Assembly (NCBI RefSeq): GCF_040276085.1
Contig: NZ_JBELOK010000003.1
Coordinates: 124,001 to 188,000, forward strand
Origin: Castellaniella sp040276085
GTDB lineage: Bacteria > Pseudomonadota > Gammaproteobacteria > Burkholderiales > Burkholderiaceae_B
Length of the DNA: 64,000 nt
Direction of reading: 5' to 3'
A model generated the notes under the pieces. That model was not told the DNA's origin. It searched no databases and was given only the letters and a program-made list of their open reading frames with translations. Positions within the stretch are counted from its first letter, which is position 1. The number at the start of each line of letters is the position of its first letter. The position numbers and the translations under genes are program-made. Below are positions 25,470-33,469 of this stretch, one piece after another.

Positions 25470-26930
25470 TCAGAATTGGCAGCGCAGCCACTGCCCGTCT
25501 TTACGGGGATCCGCGCCACCGTGCAGCTGGCCGTCTGCCGCCCTGAGCACGGCATGGGCACCACCAAAATCACTGCGGCCTGCCAACTCGCCCACTTGCG
25601 GGTGTGGTTCTTCGTAGCCGGCAGCCCGCAGGGCATGCGCCAGCGCATCAGGAAACCCCTTCTCGATGGCCAGGGTGTCTCCTGCTTCCAGGCGCCAACG
25701 GGGCGCATCCAGTGCCTCCTGGATATCCCAGCCCCAGGCCAGCACGCGGGTGAGAATCTGAATCTGCCCTTGCGGCTGCATCAAACCACCCACCACCCCC
25801 ATGCCAAGCAAAAACTGGCCGTCTCGGGTAGTGAGGCCTGGCACCACGGTGTGATACGGGCGTTTGCCTGGGGCCGGGCCGTTGATGTGGCCTGGCGTGG
25901 AAAATCCGAAGCCGCGATTTTGCATGCAAAAGCCCCCCTCCGGCACCACAATGCCCGAACCAAAGCGCTTGAACACGCTGGACATCAGTGTGACGGCCAG
26001 GCCCTCGGCGTCAACCACCACAGTGCACACTGTATTGCCGGAGGGATCTGCCACGGTTTTCTTTGCGGCCTGCATGGCACGCGCCGTGGCGCCCACCATA
26101 TGCACCCAGGTGTCAGGGTCGTCCGGCGCGCCGCCATGGCGCTGTACGGCATCCAGTGCATCCAGAATCGCCACCCCATGCGTGTTGGGCGGACATTGAT
26201 GAATACATGCACCGTGAAAATCCAGGGAGAGTGACTGGGTGTAATTGCCGGTGTGGCGCGCAAGATCTTCTGCGGCCAGCACACCCCCCATTCGCTGTAC
26301 CGCCTGCGCCGCCTGGCTGGCAAGCGGGCCGCGATAAAAATAGTCTGGCCCTTCGTGTGCGATGTGGCCCAGCGTGGCAGCCAACGCGGGATTGGTCAGG
26401 GTTTCGCCGGCGCTGGGTGGATGGCCACCGCGAAACAGCCGCTCGCACTCGGGATCCCGGTGCAGCACGAAATCAAAAATTTCCCACTCGTGGGCCGCCA
26501 CACGGGCTACCTGAAAGCCATCCCGCGCCAACTGGATCGCGCGATCAAACAGGCGCGCCCAGGCAAGATGCCCGAAGCGTTGATGCAGATCCCACCACCC
26601 CTGCACGGCCCCAGGCGTGGTCACCGACAAAGGATGGCGCTCCGGAATCTTGCTGTCGGGCAGTGCCTGCACCATGGCAATGTCCAGCGCAGCCGGGGCC
26701 CGGCCGGTGCCGTTGTAGCTGACCACCGGTTGGCCCGGCTGATGGACCATCGCCAGAAGATCCCCGCCAATGCTGGTTGCCATGGGCTCCACCAGCCCCA
26801 TCACCGCGTCGGCCGCAATTGCCGCATCCACAGCCGAGCCACCCTCGCGCAAGATCTCAGTGGCTGCCGAGGCAGCCAGCGGGTTGCCAGTGGCCACCAT
26901 GGCTTGTGTGTTTGCCGGGTTATTTCTCAT
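25470..26930 (-). CDS. Gamma-glutamyltransferase family protein (YwrD-like)
   Basis: 486-residue Ntn-hydrolase of the gamma-glutamyltranspeptidase / cephalosporin acylase family. The predicted autocleavage site and catalytic Thr are in GNTVCTVVVDAEG, and the small subunit continues with FGSGIVVPEGGFCMQNRG. The canonical TTHxSVVD is altered in the manner of the YwrD-like branch. Thus gamma-glutamyl transfer or hydrolysis is likely but another amide could be the substrate. No signal peptide is evident; the N-terminus MRNNPANTQAMVATGNPLA begins directly with the domain, suggesting a cytoplasmic enzyme. It is 91 bp downstream of the porin stop, beyond a terminator. Confidence 0.85.
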   Translation of the reverse strand: MRNNPANTQAMVATGNPLAASAATEILREGGSAVDAAIAADAVMGLVEPMATSIGGDLLAMVHQPGQPVVSYNGTGRAPAALDIAMVQALPDSKIPERHPLSVTTPGAVQGWWDLHQRFGHLAWARLFDRAIQLARDGFQVARVAAHEWEIFDFVLHRDPECERLFRGGHPPSAGETLTNPALAATLGHIAHEGPDYFYRGPLASQAAQAVQRMGGVLAAEDLARHTGNYTQSLSLDFHGACIHQCPPNTHGVAILDALDAVQRHGGAPDDPDTWVHMVGATARAMQAAKKTVADPSGNTVCTVVVDAEGLAVTLMSSVFKRFGSGIVVPEGGFCMQNRGFGFSTPGHINGPAPGKRPYHTVVPGLTTRDGQFLLGMGVVGGLMQPQGQIQILTRVLAWGWDIQEALDAPRWRLEAGDTLAIEKGFPDALAHALRAAGYEEPHPQVGELAGRSDFGGAHAVLRAADGQLHGGADPRKDGQWLRCQF

Positions 26931-26955
26931 CTTCTGGCCTGCTCATCAATTCAAG

Positions 26956-26994
26956 AAAAAAATGGCACCGTCACCCTGCTCAGATGACAGTGCC
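26956..26994 (-). terminator. Intrinsic terminator after the porin gene
   Basis: On the minus strand GGCAC-x-GTCA (26964-26973 region) pairs with TGAC-x-GTGCC (26985-26994) with one mismatch, followed by seven T (26956-26962). Only about 26 bp remain before the gamma-glutamyltransferase ATG, so that gene depends on read-through or a promoter inside this element. Confidence 0.75.
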
Positions 26995-27021
26995 CTACGG
27001 AGATCACACCACAGGTGCCTG

Positions 27022-28155
27022 TCAGAAGCTGTGGTTAATACCCAAGCCGGCTTCCTGAGCCTTCAGGCCTTCAATATAGGCAATATTGGTGCCATAGGCG
27101 CCATAAACATAGAGGCTTGTGCGTTTGGACAAGGGATACACATAACGGGCGCTATAGATATTTTGGTCGCCTGCATAATCACCCAACTTGTCACCGTCAT
27201 CCAGATTGGATGCCGTACGGCCCCAGGCCATTCCCACCGTACCACCCGCCAGCGGCACAGACAGCCCGACGTAGTAGTTGCTGGCCTTGAAATCATGCGT
27301 TGCCAGGTAATCTTCATAGCCCTTGACGGGAGAGCCCGCCTCGGTAAAGACCTCGCTAAACAGTGCTTCGTTGCTATAGGCACCCACACCGTTGATCTTG
27401 GCATAGCGGTCTTGCCCGTAGCCCAGAGCCAGCTTGGCCACACCAAAATCGTACGAACCCACCAATGCCCAACTGGTGGCTGCGTTGGCGTATTCGCCAT
27501 TACCCACACGGTCGTAGGTGGCGGCAGCGTGCAAGGCCTCGTCGCGATATTGCACACCCAGGGTCAAGTAGCTGTTTCTGTCCCGGTTATTAGCATCCGG
27601 ATCCACATCGGTACGCACCACGGCACCCTCGGCGGCGTAACCTACTCCAGCCTGGAACCCCGACATATTAGGCGTCTGGTAGATGAACATATTGTCCACA
27701 CGCACAGAGGCAGCACCAAACGTCTTGTCGATATCCCCCATCGAGGCCGTGGCGTTGACGCCAAAGTACGGGTCTGCCAGGTTGTACTGGCGCCCCATCG
27801 TGATCGAACCCCAGCGATCGCTGGCGAGCCCCACATGGGATTCCCGGTGAAACACGCGATCGGTTACCGTGGTGCCGTTACCCGGGTTGATACCGGACTC
27901 CAGAATAAACACGGCGCGCAGGCCATCGCCCAGGTCTTCGACCCCCCGGAAGCCAAAGCGGCTGCCCGACAAATAGCTGTCGTGCAGGCCGGAGGACTTG
28001 GCCGTGTAATTGATGCCGTCCTTGTGAATCTCGTGCTTGCTATAGCCATAGCCGGTATCCACTACACCGTACAACGTCACAGAGGTCTCTGCCTGGGCGG
28101 ACAGCACCATGCCAAACCCCCCAATCAGTGCCAATACAAAAGCTTGCTTTTTCAT
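27022..28155 (-). CDS. Outer-membrane porin (general bacterial porin, Bordetella type)
   Basis: 377-residue trimeric beta-barrel porin. A signal peptide of about 22 residues (MKKQAFVLALIGGFGMVLSAQA) leads to ETSVTLYGVVDTGYGY, the first strand of betaproteobacterial porins. SGSRFGFRGVEDLGDGLRAVFILE and GRQYN in the constriction-loop region follow, and the protein ends in the BAM-recognised terminal Phe (GINHSF). The ATG at 28155 was preferred to an upstream in-frame ATG at 28278 because the signal peptide begins there. Porins of this type next to catabolic genes often admit the cluster's substrate; that is inference here. Confidence 0.93.
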   Translation of the reverse strand: MKKQAFVLALIGGFGMVLSAQAETSVTLYGVVDTGYGYSKHEIHKDGINYTAKSSGLHDSYLSGSRFGFRGVEDLGDGLRAVFILESGINPGNGTTVTDRVFHRESHVGLASDRWGSITMGRQYNLADPYFGVNATASMGDIDKTFGAASVRVDNMFIYQTPNMSGFQAGVGYAAEGAVVRTDVDPDANNRDRNSYLTLGVQYRDEALHAAATYDRVGNGEYANAATSWALVGSYDFGVAKLALGYGQDRYAKINGVGAYSNEALFSEVFTEAGSPVKGYEDYLATHDFKASNYYVGLSVPLAGGTVGMAWGRTASNLDDGDKLGDYAGDQNIYSARYVYPLSKRTSLYVYGAYGTNIAYIEGLKAQEAGLGINHSF

Positions 28156-28461
28156 AATGGTTGAAGTCTCCAATTCTTCTATTGAATTCTGCCGGCTGCG
28201 CACGATGGTTTTATTAGATGTGGCAGGCCATGCAACAGTACGAGGGCAACACAGATCGCTTTGCCGAAAAGTCCTCAAGTGCTGACCTCACACTGGGCGG
28301 AAATTTGGCCGCGATGCTTTGCGGTTCAGGGGGACATGAGACAGATACCTCCTAAGGCTGGATAGCAAACCCCTTCCGCAGACGGGGTCTGCAGCAATTC
28401 AAGAGGGGGGGGAGAGGTAAAGCATTGCGAAAATGGCGACAGACCGGCTGCCGCCTTTCGC
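28156..28461. other. Intergenic region upstream of the porin gene
   Basis: A 306-bp region between the ridA-like gene and the porin gene. I see no credible coding sequence. A small hairpin GCAGAC-GGG-GTCTGC lies near 28378-28392 and a poly-G stretch near 28405-28412. The porin promoter should lie here on the minus strand, but no clear -35/-10 pair was recognised. Confidence 0.5.
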
Positions 28462-28887
28462 CTACGGAGACTGCACGGCCACTACCAGTGCGATCTCAAC
28501 TGGAGCGTTACCTGGCAGGGAGTAAACCCCCACCGCGGTGCGCGCACCGGGTCCGACTTCCGGCAAACGGGCAAACAGGTGGTCTGAGGCCAGGTCGGCA
28601 ATTTTTGAATGGCCTTCGAAGCCATCTTCAGCCGCTACATAAACAGTGGTGTTCAACACCCGGGAGATACGTTCCTCGGGTGCCATCTGGCTTTGGGCCG
28701 CCTGCAAGGCGTTTTGCACCGCCAGCTCGACACAAGCCCGGTAATCAGACGCCGGTGTGCCACTGCTGATCTTCCCTTTGCGAACCAGGACACCATCCTT
28801 GCGTGGTGTCATCCCGGCAGTAAAGATCAGATCACCTGAGCGGGTGGCAATTCGGTAGTGGCCTTGAGAGACCGGTAAAGAGGACAT
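28462..28887 (-). CDS. RidA/YjgF/UK114 family protein (enamine/imine deaminase-like)
   Basis: 141 residues of the RidA superfamily. Visible are FTAGMTPRKDG, ACVELAVQNALQAA, NTTVYVAAEDGF and a C-terminal GARTAVGVYSLPGNAPVEIALVVAV, where the Arg of ARTAVG corresponds to the substrate-binding Arg of active deaminases. The usual catalytic pattern is largely kept. RidA proteins hydrolyse reactive enamines or imines released by PLP or flavin enzymes. It precedes the porin and follows the ion transporter gene on the same strand, which hints at a nitrogen-containing substrate for the cluster. Confidence 0.82.
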   Translation of the reverse strand: MSSLPVSQGHYRIATRSGDLIFTAGMTPRKDGVLVRKGKISSGTPASDYRACVELAVQNALQAAQSQMAPEERISRVLNTTVYVAAEDGFEGHSKIADLASDHLFARLPEVGPGARTAVGVYSLPGNAPVEIALVVAVQSP

Positions 28888-28965
28888 GTTGAAGGTTCCA
28901 GATCGTCGGCAGAGTGGATGCCGGGCGGCCACTGAGGCCAGCCGCACCGGCTGCTTACAGAGCGG

Positions 28966-30489
28966 TTACGCCAACCAGATCGCAGCGAAGGTGGTGGATA
29001 CCGCCAGCGCAATCAGTACCGGCAAGGTCAGCAGACGCACCAGATCCAGCACCGAGACACGGGCAAAACCAGCCACGGCGATCAGGGACGACCAGGCAAT
29101 CAAGGTGCCACCGCCTGTCCAGATGGCGCCCATCTGGCCAATGGCTGCCAGGGTAGCGGGATCCATCCCGATAACCGGGCCAATCGCACCCGCCAGGGAG
29201 CCTGTCAGGGGCAAGCCCGAGAAGCCCGACCCATCGATGCCGGTCACCATCCCGACGATCAGCTCACCAAATGCCATCATGATGCTGTTGTTGGGGATGT
29301 AGTGTTGGCCCGCAGTAACCAGATCAAACAGAAGGCTAGGCGCACCGGCGGCCGGGATCCCGAGAATCTGGGCAGTGGCATCACTGGTACCCAGAAAGAA
29401 GAAACCGGCAATTGGCAGCACAGAGCCCATGGCCTTGAAAGCGAAGACGAAACCATCCGTCATGTAATCCGGACAGAGATCCAGCATCCGCCGGCCACCC
29501 ACAAACATCAGACAGGCCGCCATCATCAGTACGAAGCCCACGCCGCCAACCAGGCCGGCCGCATCGCCGCCGCGCAGGGCGGGCATGGAGGGGAAGATGG
29601 TGGGCAACACCAGAACCAGGATCACGCCAAGAAAGGCCAGCGGCGTGACGATAGCGAAGGTCTTGGCACACTTGCGCAGATGCTGATTGGCACGCGCCTT
29701 GGGCGGTACATCTTCATCAGGGGCATCGGCACTATGCGCCATTTCAGACTTGTCAAAGCTGCCGGAGCGCTCCACTTTGACGGTACTGCCATCGCTGGCG
29801 CGCGATTGCCACTCATCCAACAAGGCGGGGCTGGGTTGTTGGATGCTTTTGCGGGTAAACAGATAAGCCAGCACCAAGGCCACAATACCTGTGATGAGCG
29901 ACAGGATCATGGCTTGATCAGCCACGGCCTGTGCCGAGACAGCTGCGCCTGCGGCTTTGGCACTGATGCCAGGGGCCACTCCGATGATGTAATCAGAGGA
30001 CAACGCCATCCCTTGACCTGCAATCGCGATGACCATGGCACCCGTGATGGGAGGCAGGCCTGCGGCAATGGCGGCTGGCAGTAGCACGGCAGATACCAGG
30101 GGTACTGCCGGCGTAGGCCAGAAAAACAGTGAAAACAGATAGGTGACCACTGCAATCACGATGTACGAGGACAAACCACCGCGCATCACCTTCTGAAACG
30201 GCTTGACCATCAGGACATCCGCCCCGGTGGCTTTCAATGCGCTGAGCAGCGCCGTCATGAATGTGATGACCAGGAAGATATTGAACAGCTCGCGGGCAGC
30301 CACGAAACTGGCATTGAAGATGCCGATGAAGCCGTTTACTGGATTGCCGGTGAGTGATGTGACAACCAGGAATGTTCCGATTACCGCCGGAACCACCACG
30401 TTGGCACGAAAAATCATCGTAACGATGATCACCACCACACTGGCCAGATATATCCAGTGCGATAGGTTGAGAGTGACTTCTGAACCCAT
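28966..30489 (-). CDS. Ion-transporter-superfamily permease (organic anion or amino compound transporter)
   Basis: 507-residue membrane protein with about 12 helices in two halves split by a charged cytoplasmic loop (near residues 215-285, rich in Asp, Glu and Lys). Re-entrant-like segments WPTPAVPLVSAVLLPAAIAAGLPP and IPNNSIMMAFGELIVGMVTGIDGSGFSGLPL suggest the IT superfamily (GntP, CitMHS, DctM-like). I cannot name the subfamily or substrate. A strong GGGGAGG site precedes the ATG. It is divergent from the TSUP gene, with two operator-like motifs between, and leads a minus-strand group with RidA, porin and gamma-glutamyltransferase. Confidence 0.72.
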   Translation of the reverse strand: MGSEVTLNLSHWIYLASVVVIIVTMIFRANVVVPAVIGTFLVVTSLTGNPVNGFIGIFNASFVAARELFNIFLVITFMTALLSALKATGADVLMVKPFQKVMRGGLSSYIVIAVVTYLFSLFFWPTPAVPLVSAVLLPAAIAAGLPPITGAMVIAIAGQGMALSSDYIIGVAPGISAKAAGAAVSAQAVADQAMILSLITGIVALVLAYLFTRKSIQQPSPALLDEWQSRASDGSTVKVERSGSFDKSEMAHSADAPDEDVPPKARANQHLRKCAKTFAIVTPLAFLGVILVLVLPTIFPSMPALRGGDAAGLVGGVGFVLMMAACLMFVGGRRMLDLCPDYMTDGFVFAFKAMGSVLPIAGFFFLGTSDATAQILGIPAAGAPSLLFDLVTAGQHYIPNNSIMMAFGELIVGMVTGIDGSGFSGLPLTGSLAGAIGPVIGMDPATLAAIGQMGAIWTGGGTLIAWSSLIAVAGFARVSVLDLVRLLTLPVLIALAVSTTFAAIWLA

Positions 30490-30838
30490 GAGCCTCCCCT
30501 TGAGGGTAAATCTTGAGATTGAAATTTAAAACGGATGACACGTGGCTCTTGTCATCCAGAGCTGAAATTCAGGATCTTCTTTATATTTCGTATCCTGTAT
30601 ACTGGATATTATATTCTTCAAGTATCTGAGTGATACCCAGAGGTTTCCCTTAGACGTTCATGCTTAAAGCGAATTCGCCTTAATTATTCATTGTTATCTA
30701 TGTAGATAGCGTTTTTTGCTGGAGATCGGTGGACCAGTGACAAGCAATACGGCATACGGCTGTTTCAGGCATGAAATAAACCGCTTGTACATGGTATACC
30801 ATTACAACTCTTTCATTGCTTCCGATTACGGAGAGTTC
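30490..30838. promoter_or_regulatory. Divergent promoter region with two GTATAC operator-like sites
   Basis: This 349-bp gap between the ion transporter (-) and TSUP permease (+) holds two sites related to the GntR-type operators. The first is TATCC-T-GTATAC-T-GGATA around 30591-30608, on the transporter side. The second is TTGTACATGGTATACCAT at 30785-30802, on the TSUP side, matching the operator of the diiron and ferredoxin operons at 14 of 18 positions by eye. No other coding sequence is credible here. Confidence 0.55.
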
Positions 30839-31585
30839 ATGCCCCCCCTAGACTTGCTGCCGTTTACAGACCCCTGGGTCTATGCCCTGATGGCTTTTCT
30901 GATTGTGGGTTCTGCTCTTTTGCAAGGAGTGGGCGGTGTGGGATTCACCATGTTTGCCGCGCCGGTGGCCTTGATGGTCAGCCCCGAACTGGTGCCGGGG
31001 CCCTTGTTGACACTGGGCGGCATGGTGACCTTCATGACCGCCCTGCGGGAGCGCCACCAGATCGCCGTGAAGCCTGCCTCTTTTGCGCTGGCCGGCCGCA
31101 CGCTGGGGGCATTGGTTGCAGTGTTTGCGCTCAGCCAGCTGGCATCACGCACCCTAAGCCTGCTATTTGCCGGCCTGATTCTGCTGGCAGTGCTGCTAAG
31201 CGTCTCGGGGCTGCGGCTGCGCGTATCCCCGGTCAGCGCCAGCGTGGCCGGCCTGATTTCCGGCATCATGGGGACACTCACCTCGGTAGGCTCTCCACCG
31301 CTGGCCATCATCATGCAGCACAGCCCGCCCTCCACCATCCGAGCCACGATTGGTGCCATTTTGGGCTGCGGGGCCACGGTCTCGCTGATCGCGCTGGCAC
31401 TGACGGGGCATTACGGCTGGCACGATCTCCTGCTGAGCGCCACGCTTTTCCCCTTTTTGTTTCTGGGGTTCTGGCTTTCCAACAAGGCCCGCCACCGCGT
31501 CACCGGCCCGGCACTGCGCTATGGCCTGCTGATCTTCTGCGCCGCCAGTGCGCTGGGGCTGGCGATCAAGACCCTGTGGCAATAA
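30839..31585 (+). CDS. TSUP-family membrane permease (TauE/SafE)
   Basis: 248 residues with about eight helices and the TSUP hallmark GVGGVGFTMFAAPVALMV near the N-terminus and a second GLISGIMGTLTSVGSPPLAI in the second half. The family exports or imports sulfite, sulfonates, sulfoacetate and related organic anions. The ATG at 30839 has a GGAGAG site; the frame is open to 30716 but the upstream 41 residues cover the operator and are not family-like. It is next to the GntR gene and shares its regulatory region with the divergent ion transporter. Confidence 0.85.
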   Translation: MPPLDLLPFTDPWVYALMAFLIVGSALLQGVGGVGFTMFAAPVALMVSPELVPGPLLTLGGMVTFMTALRERHQIAVKPASFALAGRTLGALVAVFALSQLASRTLSLLFAGLILLAVLLSVSGLRLRVSPVSASVAGLISGIMGTLTSVGSPPLAIIMQHSPPSTIRATIGAILGCGATVSLIALALTGHYGWHDLLLSATLFPFLFLGFWLSNKARHRVTGPALRYGLLIFCAASALGLAIKTLWQ

Positions 31586-31639
31586 GCACTCTTCTTTGAG
31601 CCATTGCCGGGTAGCACTGGGGCCGCCCAGGTGCACACT

Positions 31640-31660
31640 TGTATACTAAACGGACGATTC
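31640..31660 (+). promoter_or_regulatory. Half-operator upstream of the GntR gene
   Basis: TGTATAC at 31640-31646, continuing as TAAACGGA, reproduces one arm of the operator found upstream of the diiron and ferredoxin operons. It is 37 bp before the GntR start, a plausible autoregulatory site, but the second arm is poor. Confidence 0.4.
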
Positions 31661-31682
31661 AAATATCTTGAGTACAGGAATC

Positions 31683-32414
31683 ATGAGCACCACCACAATG
31701 AGATCAAGCAATCTGGCGCCCAATGGGACCAAAAACAGCGACTCACTCAGGATTGGTGAGCAGTACTCACCTCTTTTTGCCGTGATCCGCGACAAGCTTC
31801 GCGACCGCATCCTGCAGGGTGAGTTCCGCCCGGGTGCGCGGCTGGTTGAAAGCCGGCTCTCCGACGAGATGGCCGTCTCCCGGATTCCCATCCGCGAGGC
31901 CCTGCGCGCACTGGCTGCCGAAGGCCTGGTCAGCATCGAGCCACGCCGGGGGGCCTCTGTTGCCGTGCTCTCCGATGAAATGGCCTACAACATGGTCGAG
32001 GTGCGTGCCGCCCTCGAAGGCCTCAATGCCCGGCTGGCTGCGCAGCGGCGCGAACAGTCGGCCATCCAAGAGCTCGAGGACATCCTGAAAGCAGGTATGA
32101 AAGCGGTAGAAACCGAAGACATGGATACCTGCCGTCACCTGAACCGTACCTTTCACGAAACCCTGGCCACGGTTACCGGCAATCCGGTTCTGATGGACAT
32201 CATGAATTCGCTGCGTGACCGCACCGCCCTGGTGTTTGCACCCAGCAATATCGGCCGCGTCAGAGAAAACTGGGCCGACCACGAGCAAATCCTGCGCGCA
32301 GTCATCGCCGGAAATGTCGAACTCGCCGGTTTGCTGGCCACCCAGCACGTGCACAATGCGGCACGTGCGTACGTCAAAGAAAAGGGCGGTGAACCGCCCA
32401 AGTGGGATCTGTAA
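31683..32414 (+). CDS. GntR-family transcriptional regulator, FadR/FCD subfamily
   Basis: 243 residues. The winged-helix domain near residues 20-95 contains LRDRILQGEFRPGARLVESRLSDEMAVSRIPIREAL and a wing with RGASVAVLSD. The FCD ligand domain follows, with conserved metal-site type residues in HLNRTFHETLATVTGN and DHEQILRAVIAGN and a closing LLATQHV. FCD regulators sense small organic acids. It lies in the middle of the accessory island whose promoters carry GTATAC palindromes, the operator type typical of this subfamily. The ATG at 31683 has an AGGAAT site and was preferred to a TTG at 31668. Confidence 0.9.
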   Translation: MSTTTMRSSNLAPNGTKNSDSLRIGEQYSPLFAVIRDKLRDRILQGEFRPGARLVESRLSDEMAVSRIPIREALRALAAEGLVSIEPRRGASVAVLSDEMAYNMVEVRAALEGLNARLAAQRREQSAIQELEDILKAGMKAVETEDMDTCRHLNRTFHETLATVTGNPVLMDIMNSLRDRTALVFAPSNIGRVRENWADHEQILRAVIAGNVELAGLLATQHVHNAARAYVKEKGGEPPKWDL

Positions 32415-32491
32415 AACCTACCAGATACCGGCACCTGGTGGTGCCGGTGGCTTTCGGGCTGTGGCTGCCTGCCAATGAGACCCAACCCTCT

Positions 32492-32773
32492 TTACCAGGA
32501 GACTTTGACGTCACCGGTAATAAACGTCTGGCAAGCCATGCGATAACCCTCGGCAAAGTCCTCGTCCTTCAGATGGCGCCTTTCCTTGGGTTTGATTTTA
32601 TCGGTGTTCTCTTTGCCTTCCTCGATACGGCACTTGCAGGTGCCACAAAGGCCCCCGCCGCACTTGAACGGAATACCACCTTTTTCGCGGATCGAGACCC
32701 GCAGCAAATTGCTGTTATCCGGTGCTTCGACCGTTTTGCTGCTGCCATTCAGAAATGTAATTGAAACCATCAT
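32492..32773 (-). CDS. [2Fe-2S] ferredoxin
   Basis: 93-residue single-domain ferredoxin. The cluster Cys pattern is CGGGLCGTC followed 34 residues later by Cys in YRMACQ (C-x4-C-x2-C-x34-C), with an additional Cys in CKC. A highly charged insert (EEGKENTDKIKPKERRHLKDED) separates the third and fourth ligands. It is the last gene of a three-gene operon (ferredoxin, unknown, ferredoxin) and is 9 bp from the upstream gene with an AAAGGTAG ribosome site. A role as an electron carrier to the diiron protein is inferred from shared operators. Confidence 0.85.
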   Translation of the reverse strand: MMVSITFLNGSSKTVEAPDNSNLLRVSIREKGGIPFKCGGGLCGTCKCRIEEGKENTDKIKPKERRHLKDEDFAEGYRMACQTFITGDVKVSW

Positions 32774-32782
32774 GACTACCTT

Positions 32783-33097
32783 TTACGCAACTGCACCAGA
32801 TGGTTCACACCGTTGCAAGACAGCATCCAGCCCACCAAAATGAACCAGATGATTGAGTTCGGCCCGGGCGTCGTCCAAGGTATCGAAGTGATCCAGGAAT
32901 TTGCTTGAAACCACGTTGCGGATGTGGGGCGGGGTGTCTTCCACGATGTCGATCTTGATATCGGCATCGATGCGGACCAGCGAGAACACCGCCTTGCACC
33001 GCCCATAAAACAGGTACCGATAGGTTTCCATCGGGGTACCGCCTACCTGGATGGTTGCACTGTATATGCCCGGTTTGCTGGTAAGAATGATATACAT
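32783..33097 (-). CDS. Unrecognised 104-residue protein between two ferredoxins
   Basis: I do not recognise this family. The N-terminus MYIILTSKPGIYSATI looks like a beta strand pair, followed by a helix or strand region with RYLFYGRCKAVF, an acidic DADIKIDIVEDTPPHIRN stretch and a C-terminal helix with LDDARAELNHLVHFG. It has two Cys and three His but no CXXC motif, no signal peptide and no membrane helix. A strong GGAGG site precedes the ATG. It is co-transcribed with a ferredoxin on each side, which suggests a subunit, assembly factor or coupling protein of the same redox system. Confidence 0.75.
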   Translation of the reverse strand: MYIILTSKPGIYSATIQVGGTPMETYRYLFYGRCKAVFSLVRIDADIKIDIVEDTPPHIRNVVSSKFLDHFDTLDDARAELNHLVHFGGLDAVLQRCEPSGAVA

Positions 33098-33112
33098 GAG
33101 AGGCCTCCAGGC

Positions 33113-33436
33113 TTAAGCAGATACATCTGCATGGTGAACAGGTTCGACATCCTGGGTGAGCTCGATGTCGTGGGTAAGCCATAGCTGGCATACCAGCCGG
33201 TAACCTTCATCAAGGCGGCTGCCCAGTTGCTTCTTTTCTTTCCAGTTGGGGGCCGGCAGGTGATCTGCGCCATCCAGTATCTTGCAGGCGCAAGTGGCAC
33301 ACTTGCCCATGCCGCAGCGGTACGACAAATTGGGATACGGAAACTGCCGGATACCTGCGCGAACCACCAAGTTGGCGTTTTCCTGAACCTCATCCTGATA
33401 GACTTGGCCGTTTTTATGTAGCGTTACTTTAAGCAT
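33113..33436 (-). CDS. [2Fe-2S] ferredoxin, first gene of operon
   Basis: 107 residues with cluster ligands CGMGKCATC and a Cys 33 residues later in YRLVCQ. The following tail DIELTQDVEPVHHADVSA is longer than in the other ferredoxin. The two proteins differ clearly in sequence, so this is not a recent duplication. The ATG is at 33436, with the upstream region holding a near-perfect copy of the GntR-type palindrome about 41 bp away. The gene leads the ferredoxin operon. Confidence 0.85.
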   Translation of the reverse strand: MLKVTLHKNGQVYQDEVQENANLVVRAGIRQFPYPNLSYRCGMGKCATCACKILDGADHLPAPNWKEKKQLGSRLDEGYRLVCQLWLTHDIELTQDVEPVHHADVSA

Positions 33437-33469
33437 GAACTAAATCCTATCGCAAACAAGTGTGCTTTT

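Noticed and set aside
26770..28164. 464-codon open frame opposite the porin gene
   Set aside because: Porin on the minus strand has signal peptide, strands and terminal Phe; the opposite frame is compositional.
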